Assembly: GCA_965262745.1 (NCBI GenBank)
Contig: OZ253558.1
Span: forward strand, 372,001-436,000
Length of the DNA stretch: 64,000 nucleotides
Source: JAJECS01 sp965262745
Lineage (GTDB): Bacteria > Chloroflexota > UBA11872
Reading direction: 5' to 3'
Positions 16,353-23,442 of the stretch are shown piece by piece. The notes below the pieces were generated by a model. The model had not been told where the DNA came from and ran no database searches. It was given only the letters and a program-made list of their open reading frames with translations. The position numbers and the translations under genes are program-made. Numbering within the stretch: the first letter of the stretch is position 1; the number at the start of each line of letters is the position of its first letter.

Positions 16353-17708
16353 CTACACCCCTGCCCATGGCTGTGGGTCGGTCTCATGCGGCACGCCGGC
16401 TGCTGCCCGCACGTCGGCCGCCACCGCCAAGCTGCCGGTGGCCAACACCGCCTCGCCGCGCCGGCACGCCGCGCGCGCTCGATGCAGCGCCGCGGCGGTG
16501 GAGTCCGCGATCTCTGCCTTATCGGAGAGTCCATAGCGCCGCACCATTCGCTCGGGCGCCCAACCGCGCGGGTGCTCCGGCTCCACCAGGATCAGCTGCG
16601 TGGCGTAGCCGCGCAGCCCGTCCAGCATTGCCGGAACGCGCTTGTCGCGAAGGGCGCCGAAGATCACTGGACCCCGCCGCACGCCGAAGGTCTCCCGCAG
16701 TCCCCTGACGACGGCCTCAACCGCCTCCGGCGTGTGCGCTCCGTCCACGATGGTCAGCGGATCGTTCGCGACAACCTCCAGCCGCCCCGGCCATGCCGCG
16801 GCGCCGAACCCGGCTCGGATGGCGCCGCGATCGATGGACAACCCATGATCCGCCAGCGCGCGGCAGACCTGCCACGCCACGGCGGCGTTCCGGCGCTGGT
16901 GGGGGCCCACCAGTCCCACCGGCAGGCGCCCGCCGTCATCGGGCGCACGCACGAGCATCAGCGGGTGGGTACCGCGCGAAGCCGTGATACCGTCCCAGGC
17001 CAGCGGCTCGACCACGGTCAGCGGCGCGCCCGCCGCATTGCACGCCGCGCGAAACACCGACAGCGCCTCTTCGGATTGCGCGGCGGCGACGACCGGCACG
17101 CCGGGCTTGATGATCCCGGCCTTCTCGTGCGCGATGGCCGCCAGGGAGTCGCCCAACACACGGGTGTGCTCCAGCACAATCGTCGTCAGGCCAACCACGG
17201 CCGGATCAATCACTCGTGTCGCATCCAGCCGGCCGCCCAGCCCGACCTCGATGACGGCCAGGTTGACCTGCCGCTCGGCGAACCACAGCAGCGCGAGCAC
17301 TGTGGCGAGCTCAAAGGTCGAATAGGGCCCGTCTTCGGAGTGGGCGGCGGTCAGCGCCTCGACTTGCGGCGCTATCCGTTGGCAGAGGTCGGCGAAGGCC
17401 TGCGGGTGGATGGGCCGGCCGTCGATCGCGACGCGCTCGCGGAACGAGTGGAGATGTGGCTGCGTGTAGGCGCCGGTGCGCAGGCCCGCGGCCTCCGCCG
17501 CGGCCGCGACCAGGGCGCAGACGCTGCCCTTGCCCTTGCTGCCGCCGACGTGGGCACAGGTCAGCCGTTGGTGCGGATCGCCGAGCGCGCCCAGCAGCCG
17601 GCGTGTGCGCGCCGGTCCCGCCGCATAGGCCGCCCGACCCGCGTGGCCGACGCCGCGCTCCAGGTCGGCAAAGCTGTAAATCCAGCGCAGCGCCTCGTCA
17701 AAGGTCAT
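16353..17708 (-). CDS. folC: Folylpolyglutamate synthase / dihydrofolate synthase FolC
   Basis: 451 aa, normal length. Mur-ligase fold: ATP loop HVGGSKGKGSVCA (residues 53-65), THF-binding and ligase motifs TQPHLHSFRERVAIDG and STFELATVLALLWFAE, the carbamylated-lysine segment AHEKAGIIKPGVPV (about 196), and the C-terminal Mur domain VDGAHTPEAVEAV. It adds glutamate to dihydropteroate and folates. It lies between two identical IS30 copies, with the second copy separating it from folK, with which it probably formed a folate operon. Its 5' leader holds a 21-bp tandem array (17733-17816), so its expression may have been altered by the insertion. Confidence 0.93.
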   Translation of the reverse strand: MTFDEALRWIYSFADLERGVGHAGRAAYAAGPARTRRLLGALGDPHQRLTCAHVGGSKGKGSVCALVAAAAEAAGLRTGAYTQPHLHSFRERVAIDGRPIHPQAFADLCQRIAPQVEALTAAHSEDGPYSTFELATVLALLWFAERQVNLAVIEVGLGGRLDATRVIDPAVVGLTTIVLEHTRVLGDSLAAIAHEKAGIIKPGVPVVAAAQSEEALSVFRAACNAAGAPLTVVEPLAWDGITASRGTHPLMLVRAPDDGGRLPVGLVGPHQRRNAAVAWQVCRALADHGLSIDRGAIRAGFGAAAWPGRLEVVANDPLTIVDGAHTPEAVEAVVRGLRETFGVRRGPVIFGALRDKRVPAMLDGLRGYATQLILVEPEHPRGWAPERMVRRYGLSDKAEIADSTAAALHRARAACRRGEAVLATGSLAVAADVRAAAGVPHETDPQPWAGV

Positions 17709-17732
17709 GGACGGAGGTCGCTCCCGCGGAAG

Positions 17733-17816
17733 CCTCCATCATTCTCGCGAACACCTCCGTCACTCTCGCCAGAACCTTTGTCAATCCCGCCAGAACCTTC
17801 GTCATTCCCGCGGACG
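17733..17816. repeat. 21-bp tandem repeat array (four units) in folC leader
   Basis: Four consecutive 21-bp units begin at 17733, 17754, 17775 and 17796, with consensus CCTYYRTCAWTCYCGCCAGAA. The fourth unit runs into the palindromic repeat that carries IS30 copy 2 (CCTTCGTCATTCCCGCGGAC). Each unit resembles a half-site of the dispersed TCATTCCCGCG-type repeat. There are no spacers, so this is a tandem array and not a CRISPR. It occupies the 5' side of folC. Confidence 0.75.
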
Positions 17817-18864
17817 CGGGAAGGTGGATTCACATTCCAAGTGCAACAGATGATCCCAAAACACCTCGGCGGGGGTCTGGTAGCCGAGGCACTTGCGTGG
17901 CGTGTTGTTGTAGGCCTGCACGAGCTGGGTGAACCGAGCGGCCGGGAGGCTCGCGAGATCGGTCTTGCGGGGCAGGGTGCGGCGCAGGCGCCCGATGGCG
18001 TTCTCGATGCCGCCCTTCTGCCAGGGGGCGTGGGGGTCGCAGAAGAAGGTCTGGATGCCGCGGGCGTGCAGCTGGTGGTGGCGGGCGAACTCGGTGCCGT
18101 TGTCGAAGGTGACGGTTTGGCGCCAGGGGGGCGGTAAGGGTGCGAGGAGCCGGGACAAGGCGCGGGCGATGGGGGCAGCGGCTTTGCCGGGGGGCCGGAC
18201 GGCGAGGAGCAGGCGGGAGTGGCGTTCGTGGAGGGTGAGGACGGCCTGGCCGTAGGTGCGGAAGAGCATGAGGTCGGCCTCCCAGTGGCCGGGGGTCTGG
18301 CGGTCCGCGGCGAGGGCTGGGCGGTCGACGAGGGGACGACGGTGGGCGATAAAGGAGGCGGAGCTGCCGCCCTTGCGCCCCCGCCGGCCCCGTTTGAACT
18401 TGGCCCGCGGCAAATAGTGACGCCAGGCATAGTCCTTCGTGCGGCGGATCTGGGCGTCAATGAAGCGGTAGATGGATTCGTGGGAGATGACGGGCCGGCC
18501 GGCCTCGCGGGCCAGACGGCCGGCCACCTGCTCGGGCGACCAGCCCTGTTGGAGGCGGGTGAGGACCTGGCGGCGCAGGGTGGGATCGCGGTCGAGCCGG
18601 GGCCCGCGCCAGCGGCGCGCGCGGGCCTGCTGGTCGGCGTAGCGCGGTTGATAGCCCTGGGTGCGCGATCCATTGCGGCTCAGCTCCCGAGCAATCGTCG
18701 ATGGCGCGCGATCCAGACTTGCCGCGATTTGGCGGATCGAGGCCCCGGCGGCGTGGCGTCGGGCCACGGCACAGCGGTCTTCAATGGTGAGGTGCGAATA
18801 GCGTCGTTCCATGGCAACACCCTAATGAGGTGTTGCACTTCGTTTGTGAATCTAGGGAATCCAG
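17800..18864 (-). mobile_element. IS30-family insertion sequence, copy 2, with flanking target repeat
   Basis: Second copy, same orientation and apparently identical to 15253-16317 over 1065 bp. The inverted-repeat ends correspond to 17827-17848 and 18831-18852. Unique sequence outside the shared block differs (left ..CCAGAACCTT, right TCCCCTCTCTTC..), so this is an independent insertion into a second copy of the same palindromic repeat and not a tandem duplication. With copy 1 it brackets folC. Confidence 0.88.
17802..18812 (-). CDS. IS30-family transposase (copy 2)
   Basis: 336 aa, identical residue for residue to the copy at 15255, with the same helix-turn-helix, DDE residues (Asp in GHWEADLM, Asp in TFDNGTEF, Glu in GGIENAIGR) and target-derived C-terminus FPRPRE. 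It lies on the same strand as folK (upstream) and folC (downstream). The absence of any divergence between copies points to recent transposition or gene conversion. Confidence 0.95.
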   Translation of the reverse strand: MERRYSHLTIEDRCAVARRHAAGASIRQIAASLDRAPSTIARELSRNGSRTQGYQPRYADQQARARRWRGPRLDRDPTLRRQVLTRLQQGWSPEQVAGRLAREAGRPVISHESIYRFIDAQIRRTKDYAWRHYLPRAKFKRGRRGRKGGSSASFIAHRRPLVDRPALAADRQTPGHWEADLMLFRTYGQAVLTLHERHSRLLLAVRPPGKAAAPIARALSRLLAPLPPPWRQTVTFDNGTEFARHHQLHARGIQTFFCDPHAPWQKGGIENAIGRLRRTLPRKTDLASLPAARFTQLVQAYNNTPRKCLGYQTPAEVFWDHLLHLECESTFPRPRE

Positions 18865-19011
18865 TCCCCTCTCTTCCCGTTCTCCTACTCGGCACCCCGG
18901 ATGCTCGGCGTAGAGGAGGGGCTCAGACCTGCCCTTACCCGGTTGGGCAAAGCTATCCGAAAACGGGAATCCGATCCCGCGTCGCTGTGCCGCCGTGCCT
19001 GACGACACGGC

Positions 19012-19548
19012 TCAGGAACCCCGCGGACCCGGCCACACGGCGTTCGGCGCGGCTACCGCTGTGACGTCCTTCCGGCCCAGCCGGCGGTCGAGCTCGGCCA
19101 GCGGTGCATCAAGCCCCGCCAGCGTCTCGCTGCCGGCAATGTCCGCCAGCGGCGCCGTCATGAATGCCCGCTCGGCGACCCGAGGATGAGGAATCGACAC
19201 GCGCCCGTTCTCTATGACCAGCGTGCCGAGGCTCACGATATCCACGTCCAGCGGACGCGGGCCGTAGGGAATGCCCGGCCGGCGCCCCGCCGCAAACTCC
19301 AGGCTCTTGCACCACATCAAGAGCCGCACCGGCCCGAGCGCGGTCGTGAGCCGCAGCGCCAGGTTCAGGAACGGACCCTGGTGGATATGTCCGGCCGGCG
19401 GCGATTCATAGACCGGCGACACGGCGTCGATCCGACCGGCAAGCCCAAGCGCCTCCACCGCGCCGCGCAGATGGTCCAGCCGATCCCCCATATTCGACCC
19501 CAGCACCAACAGCGCCGGCACCGGCCCTTCAGGTGACCGCAGCGTCAT
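19012..19548 (-). CDS. folK: HPPK: 2-amino-4-hydroxy-6-hydroxymethyldihydropteridine diphosphokinase
   Basis: 178 aa. Diagnostic motifs are LLVLGSNMGDRLDHLRGAVE (N-terminal LGSNxG), SPVYESPPAGHIHQGPFLNLALRL, and the catalytic region GPRPLDVDIVSLG with the two Asp residues that bind Mg, followed by IPHPRVAERAFMTAPLADIA. It transfers pyrophosphate from ATP to the pterin in folate synthesis. The ATG at 19548 is chosen, with an in-frame start 10 codons upstream also possible. It is separated from folC only by IS30 copy 2, so the two folate genes were probably adjacent before the insertion. The 147-bp gap 18865-19011 holds nothing recognisable. Confidence 0.9.
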   Translation of the reverse strand: MTLRSPEGPVPALLVLGSNMGDRLDHLRGAVEALGLAGRIDAVSPVYESPPAGHIHQGPFLNLALRLTTALGPVRLLMWCKSLEFAAGRRPGIPYGPRPLDVDIVSLGTLVIENGRVSIPHPRVAERAFMTAPLADIAGSETLAGLDAPLAELDRRLGRKDVTAVAAPNAVWPGPRGS

Positions 19549-19592
19549 GCCTATCGTGACTGCGTGCCATACCGGCACCCACGAGCCGCCAT

Positions 19593-22211
19593 CTACTCCC
19601 GCTTAACGATCCCTGTGAATGCGGCGACAGCCAGCGTGACCGTGCCCCAGCCGACCAGCTTTAGAAACCACAGACACGACGTCACAAGCCAGGCCAGCCA
19701 GCCAAGTCTGCCGCTGTTGGCGGTATCAATCGTCCAGCGCGACTCGACGCCTAAATCGACGATCGGTAGGAAGACATCAAGCGCATGGACCATCGAACTG
19801 TACGGCGAAACCTGGTCTGAGAGGCTGATGACAAGACCCGCGCGCTCCGCGCCAATGACAAGTCCGAGCACCATTAGAAAGACAACCAAGCCACCCGCAA
19901 GCGGCCGCCACGGCTGCCAGCCGTACCGCATTGAAAAATCCAGGAACCAGTCTCCCCACCTACGCCACCACCCAGGAAGTGTCTCCCGGCGCTTGCGGCG
20001 CTTGGCGATCAATACCTGTTTAGCCTCATCGTCCTGACCGTTGCGCTGGAACACAGCCGCGAGTTGATCAAACGGCTGTGGGTGATAGCCCGGGCTCTGT
20101 CGCTCCAGCCATCGCAGGCGCGTGCTGACGTCTCTAGGCGAGTCTGGGGCAATACGCTCGTACACGAAGCCATCGAGGCGAAATAGGGTGCCTTCGATGT
20201 CCACCGCCGCCGCATCGTCCGCGAGCAGAGCAACCTTGGCATCCGACAAGTCGATCCACCCTGCTGTCCTGGCATGCAGATCGCGCAGCCACAGCGAATC
20301 CACGTGGGCTCCGTGAAGGGTCAGCGCTGTGACCTGAGAGTTGTCGAATCGTCCGCCAGCGCAGTTCAACTGACCGCCGACCCGCGCGCCCGGCAACCAC
20401 GTCGCGCCGGTGGCGTGGAAGCCGGACCCTAGATGCACATTGTCCCGAACGTCTACCCCATCTGCATTGAGTGCGATGCCCTTGGGGGCGTCGAACCGCC
20501 CGCCAGCACAGTCCAACGAAGCCCCAACCCGTGCGCCCAAGAGCCGCACCTCACCGGTCGCGTGGAAACTTGTGGTACTACCCGGAATCTTGCCAAGGAA
20601 GATTCCGACACCGGTCTCGACACCGTCGGCAACGAGCGCTATTCCGTTAGGGTTGTCGAAGCGCCCACCGGAGCAATTCAACTGTCCGCCAATCCGTGCG
20701 CCCAACTGCCAAACCGCGCCGGTGGCGTGGAAGCCAGCGACCAGACTCACATCTCCCTGAATGTCTGCCCTGTTTGCAATGAGAGCGTCGCCGCTAGGGT
20801 TGTCAAACCGACCGGAGGCGCAGATCAACCGACCAGTAATCTGCGCGTCTGGCAACCGCACCTCGCCGGTGGCGTGGAAGCCATCATCCAAGTGCAAATT
20901 GCCGTGGACCACAGCTCCGTCGGCGGCGAATGCGATGCCCTTGGGGTTGTCGAAGCGCCCACCGGAGCAGACCAATGGGCCATCAATCCGCGAGCTTGGC
21001 AGCCGTGCCACGCCGGTGGCGTGGAAGCCAGTGCCGAGATGCACGCGGCCTCGGATGTCTGCTCCGTCGGCTGCGAATGCTGTGCCCTTGGGATTGTCGA
21101 AGCGCCCACCGGAGCAAATCAATGTGCCTTTGATCTGCGCGTTTGGCAGCCCCACCTCGCCAGTCGCGTGGAAGCCTGCGCCCAATAGCACGTCGCCACG
21201 CACTTCCGCGCCGTCAGCAGCGAGCGCGAGGCCACCACCGTTGTCGAATCGCCCGCCGGAACAGTTCAACTGGCCGACAATTCGTGCGCCTGCCAGGCGA
21301 ACCTCTCCGGAGGCACAGAAGCCTGCGGCGTCGCGGGGAGATTTGCTGAGGAACACGCCAGCACCGATCTCCGCTCCGTCGGCAACGAGTGCATGGCCGC
21401 CAGGGTTGTAAAACTGTCCGCCGGAGCAGTCCAACTGACCCGTGACCTTCACGCCCGTCAGTTGCACCGTGCCACAAGCGAGGAAGCCGGTGGCGCTGCC
21501 CGGGGCTTTGTTGAGGAAGATGCTCACGCCGATAACGGCTCCGTCGGCGGCAATCGCGCGGCCCCCGGGGTTCTCAAATCGCCCGCTGGAGCCGATCAGG
21601 CTGCCGCTGATCCTCGCACCCAGAATCTGCACCGATCCGATGGCACGAAATCCCTTGTCCACACTCACGTCACCGGTTACTGCGAGGCCATCGGCAGTGA
21701 GAGCCAACCCACTCACACCGACGATCCTTGATCCCGAGAGCACGACCGACTGGCTGATCCTGGCGTCATTGAGGGAGATGTTGCCCCGAACCAATGACTG
21801 GAGGATCACTAGGGGGCCCGAGATAGAAGCGCCTGCGGCGTTGACAGACGCCAGCACACAAGTTTCAAAAACCAGCGTCCGTGCACGTGCTAACCAAAGA
21901 TCTAGATCATCTTCAAAAAGGCACCGCACAAGAAATACCGATGTCAGTTCGGCGTGGCTCAGATCTACCTTGCCAATAACCCGAGCACCCTGGATTTGGA
22001 CCCTTCGTATCGCGGGAGGCTTGGTTTCTCCGATGTGTGCCAACAATGCCGTCAGCACCCACCCGCGGATGGTCCGTTCGGGCCCCCATCCGTCCGGCGA
22101 AGCGAGTTCACGCGGATCGTCGTCGCCGAAAACGCATACATGACCGGCCATCACAGCCGACCACATGCGCTGCTCTGATTCGGTCAGGCCCGGGGCGTTG
22201 GCAGGTTCCAT
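19593..22211 (-). CDS. Large beta-solenoid repeat protein with C-terminal membrane anchor
   Basis: 872 aa from the ATG at 22211 (MEPANAPGLTESEQRMW). The N-terminal 100 residues (LTESEQRMW.., GWGPERTIRGWVLTALLAHI, IQGARVIGKVDLSHAEL) resemble actinobacterial proteins annotated 'membrane-associated oxidoreductase'. I see no cofactor site to support that name. About residues 200-620 are nine repeats of 49-53 aa with core SGGRFDNPxGxALxADGA, a GFHATGxVxLxGARI stretch and GxLxC, forming a predicted right-handed beta-solenoid. After a charged helical linker (LRWLERQSP.., KQVLIAKRRKRRE) come two hydrophobic segments (GGLVVFLMVLGLVIG; WLAWLVTSCLWFLKLVGWG) near the C-terminus. Probably a membrane-anchored scaffold; function unknown. 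Confidence 0.75.
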   Translation of the reverse strand: MEPANAPGLTESEQRMWSAVMAGHVCVFGDDDPRELASPDGWGPERTIRGWVLTALLAHIGETKPPAIRRVQIQGARVIGKVDLSHAELTSVFLVRCLFEDDLDLWLARARTLVFETCVLASVNAAGASISGPLVILQSLVRGNISLNDARISQSVVLSGSRIVGVSGLALTADGLAVTGDVSVDKGFRAIGSVQILGARISGSLIGSSGRFENPGGRAIAADGAVIGVSIFLNKAPGSATGFLACGTVQLTGVKVTGQLDCSGGQFYNPGGHALVADGAEIGAGVFLSKSPRDAAGFCASGEVRLAGARIVGQLNCSGGRFDNGGGLALAADGAEVRGDVLLGAGFHATGEVGLPNAQIKGTLICSGGRFDNPKGTAFAADGADIRGRVHLGTGFHATGVARLPSSRIDGPLVCSGGRFDNPKGIAFAADGAVVHGNLHLDDGFHATGEVRLPDAQITGRLICASGRFDNPSGDALIANRADIQGDVSLVAGFHATGAVWQLGARIGGQLNCSGGRFDNPNGIALVADGVETGVGIFLGKIPGSTTSFHATGEVRLLGARVGASLDCAGGRFDAPKGIALNADGVDVRDNVHLGSGFHATGATWLPGARVGGQLNCAGGRFDNSQVTALTLHGAHVDSLWLRDLHARTAGWIDLSDAKVALLADDAAAVDIEGTLFRLDGFVYERIAPDSPRDVSTRLRWLERQSPGYHPQPFDQLAAVFQRNGQDDEAKQVLIAKRRKRRETLPGWWRRWGDWFLDFSMRYGWQPWRPLAGGLVVFLMVLGLVIGAERAGLVISLSDQVSPYSSMVHALDVFLPIVDLGVESRWTIDTANSGRLGWLAWLVTSCLWFLKLVGWGTVTLAVAAFTGIVKRE
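20330..21610. repeat. Tandem coding repeats of the beta-solenoid gene
   Basis: Recurrent DNA blocks encode the nine RFDNP-type units. The block TTGTCGAAGCGCCCACCGGA, for example, recurs at about 20653, 20947 and 21094. The last two are 147 bp (49 codons) apart, and units with small insertions are a few codons longer. High nucleotide similarity between neighbouring units suggests recent unit duplication or conversion. Confidence 0.7.
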
Positions 22212-22347
22212 GTCCACTGGAAGATTATCGGGAACAGACGGGGAACGTGTGGTGCTAGCGGCATCCACATGCCCGTTAACGGCGGCAGCGCGATATGGGC
22301 AGTCGCTACAGGTTGCCATGCGCGTGTCTCGCGTGCCTGTCGGAATT

Positions 22348-22374
22348 CTGGATTCCGGCGTGCGCCGGAATGAC
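22348..22374. repeat. Dispersed palindromic repeat (VIPA-type), unoccupied copy
   Basis: The sequence CTGGATTCCGGCG-TGCGCCGGAATGAC is a near-perfect palindrome of the same family as the TCATTCCCGCG..GCGGGAATCCAG repeats that hold the IS30 copies. It sits in the 274-bp gap 22212-22485 between the divergent solenoid and epimerase genes. Nothing else is recognised in that gap. Confidence 0.65.
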
Positions 22375-22485
22375 CCGATGTGCCGTGCCGTTTTGAGACT
22401 CCAGCGCTCGCCCTTAGAATGGGCACCCGCAGCATGGTGCCGGCATGGTCCGCGCGCGGCGCCTGATTGAGGACAACACGCCCGC

Positions 22486-23442
22486 GTGAACACGGCACTT
22501 GTGGCCGGGGGTGCCGGCTTTATCGGCTCGCATCTCTGTGACCTTCTGCTCGCCTCCGGTCGGCGCGTCATTGCGGTCGACAGCTTTCTGACCGGGCGTC
22601 CGCAGAACGTGGCGCATCTGACCGGGCGTCCGGACTTTCGGCTCGTCGAGCATGACGTCTGCGAGCCGGTGGATGTCGGCGAGCCGGTGGATGCCGTCTT
22701 TCATCTGGCCAGCCCGGCCAGCCCAACGGACTTCGACCGCATTCCCGAAGAGATCATGTGGGTCAACGCGCTGGGCACGCGCAATCTCTGCGATCTGGCC
22801 CAGCGCTATGGCGCGCGTCTGTTGCTGGCGTCGACCTCGGAGATCTACGGCGATCCGCTCGAGCACCCCCAGCGCGAAACGTATTTTGGGAACGTGAACC
22901 CGATCGGGCCACGCTCGCCCTACGATGAGAGCAAGCGTTTCGGCGAGTCGCTGGTGATGATGCGGCGCCGCACGCAGGGGCTCGATGCGCGCGTGGTGCG
23001 GATCTTCAATACATATGGCCCGCGGATGCGCGTGGGAGATGGTCGAATGTCGATCGAATTCGTTACTCGCGCCCTGCGCGGTGAACCGCTCACGGTGGTG
23101 GGGGATGGAAGCCAGACGCGGAGCCTGTGCTTTGTGACCGATATGGCGAAGGGCATCGCGCGAGCCATGTATCGATCCAACACAGACGGCCAAGTCTTCA
23201 ACCTTGGCAACCCCAGTGAGCATTCAGTGACGGAATTCGCGGAGCTAATCCGCGACATCGCCGACTCATCGTCCGAGATCCACCACGTGCCCGCGCGGCC
23301 CGACGATCCGCAGCGACGACGACCCGACATCGACCGCGCGCGCGAGGTCCTGGACTGGCGCCCGCTGGTCACGCCCGCGGACGGGTTGCGGCGGACGGTC
23401 GACTGGTACCGCGAGCATCTGGCGCTTGCTGAGCCGAACTAG
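22486..23442 (+). CDS. NAD-dependent UDP-glucuronate decarboxylase (UDP-xylose synthase)-like
   Basis: 318 aa extended SDR. The NAD loop GGAGFIGSHL is at residues 8-17, the catalytic Ser in STSEIYGDP, and Tyr146/Lys150 in RSPYDESK. The stretches VFHLASPASP, HPQRETYFGNVNPIGPRSPYDE and VFNLGNPSEHSV are those of UDP-xylose synthase, which oxidatively decarboxylates UDP-glucuronate to UDP-xylose. GTG start at 22486. It is the first gene of the plus-strand glycan cluster and overlaps the next gene by 17 bp, so it probably supplies its nucleotide sugar. A dTDP-glucose or UDP-glucose 4-epimerase-type activity is less likely. Confidence 0.85.
   Translation: MNTALVAGGAGFIGSHLCDLLLASGRRVIAVDSFLTGRPQNVAHLTGRPDFRLVEHDVCEPVDVGEPVDAVFHLASPASPTDFDRIPEEIMWVNALGTRNLCDLAQRYGARLLLASTSEIYGDPLEHPQRETYFGNVNPIGPRSPYDESKRFGESLVMMRRRTQGLDARVVRIFNTYGPRMRVGDGRMSIEFVTRALRGEPLTVVGDGSQTRSLCFVTDMAKGIARAMYRSNTDGQVFNLGNPSEHSVTEFAELIRDIADSSSEIHHVPARPDDPQRRRPDIDRAREVLDWRPLVTPADGLRRTVDWYREHLALAEPN

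Noticed and set aside
17733..17816. Possible CRISPR array
   Set aside because: Units are contiguous 21-mers with no spacers, and no cas genes are present.
15672..18137. 821-aa plus-strand frame across IS30 copy 1, folC and IS30 copy 2
   Set aside because: Antisense shadow of transposase and folC; low-complexity composition and no family motif.
19593..22211. Naming the solenoid protein an oxidoreductase
   Set aside because: Resemblance to database-style annotation only; no cofactor-binding or catalytic motif visible.
22212..22571. N-terminal extension of the solenoid protein to 22571
   Set aside because: The extension translates the palindromic repeat and overlaps the divergent epimerase start; homology-like sequence begins after Met at 22211.
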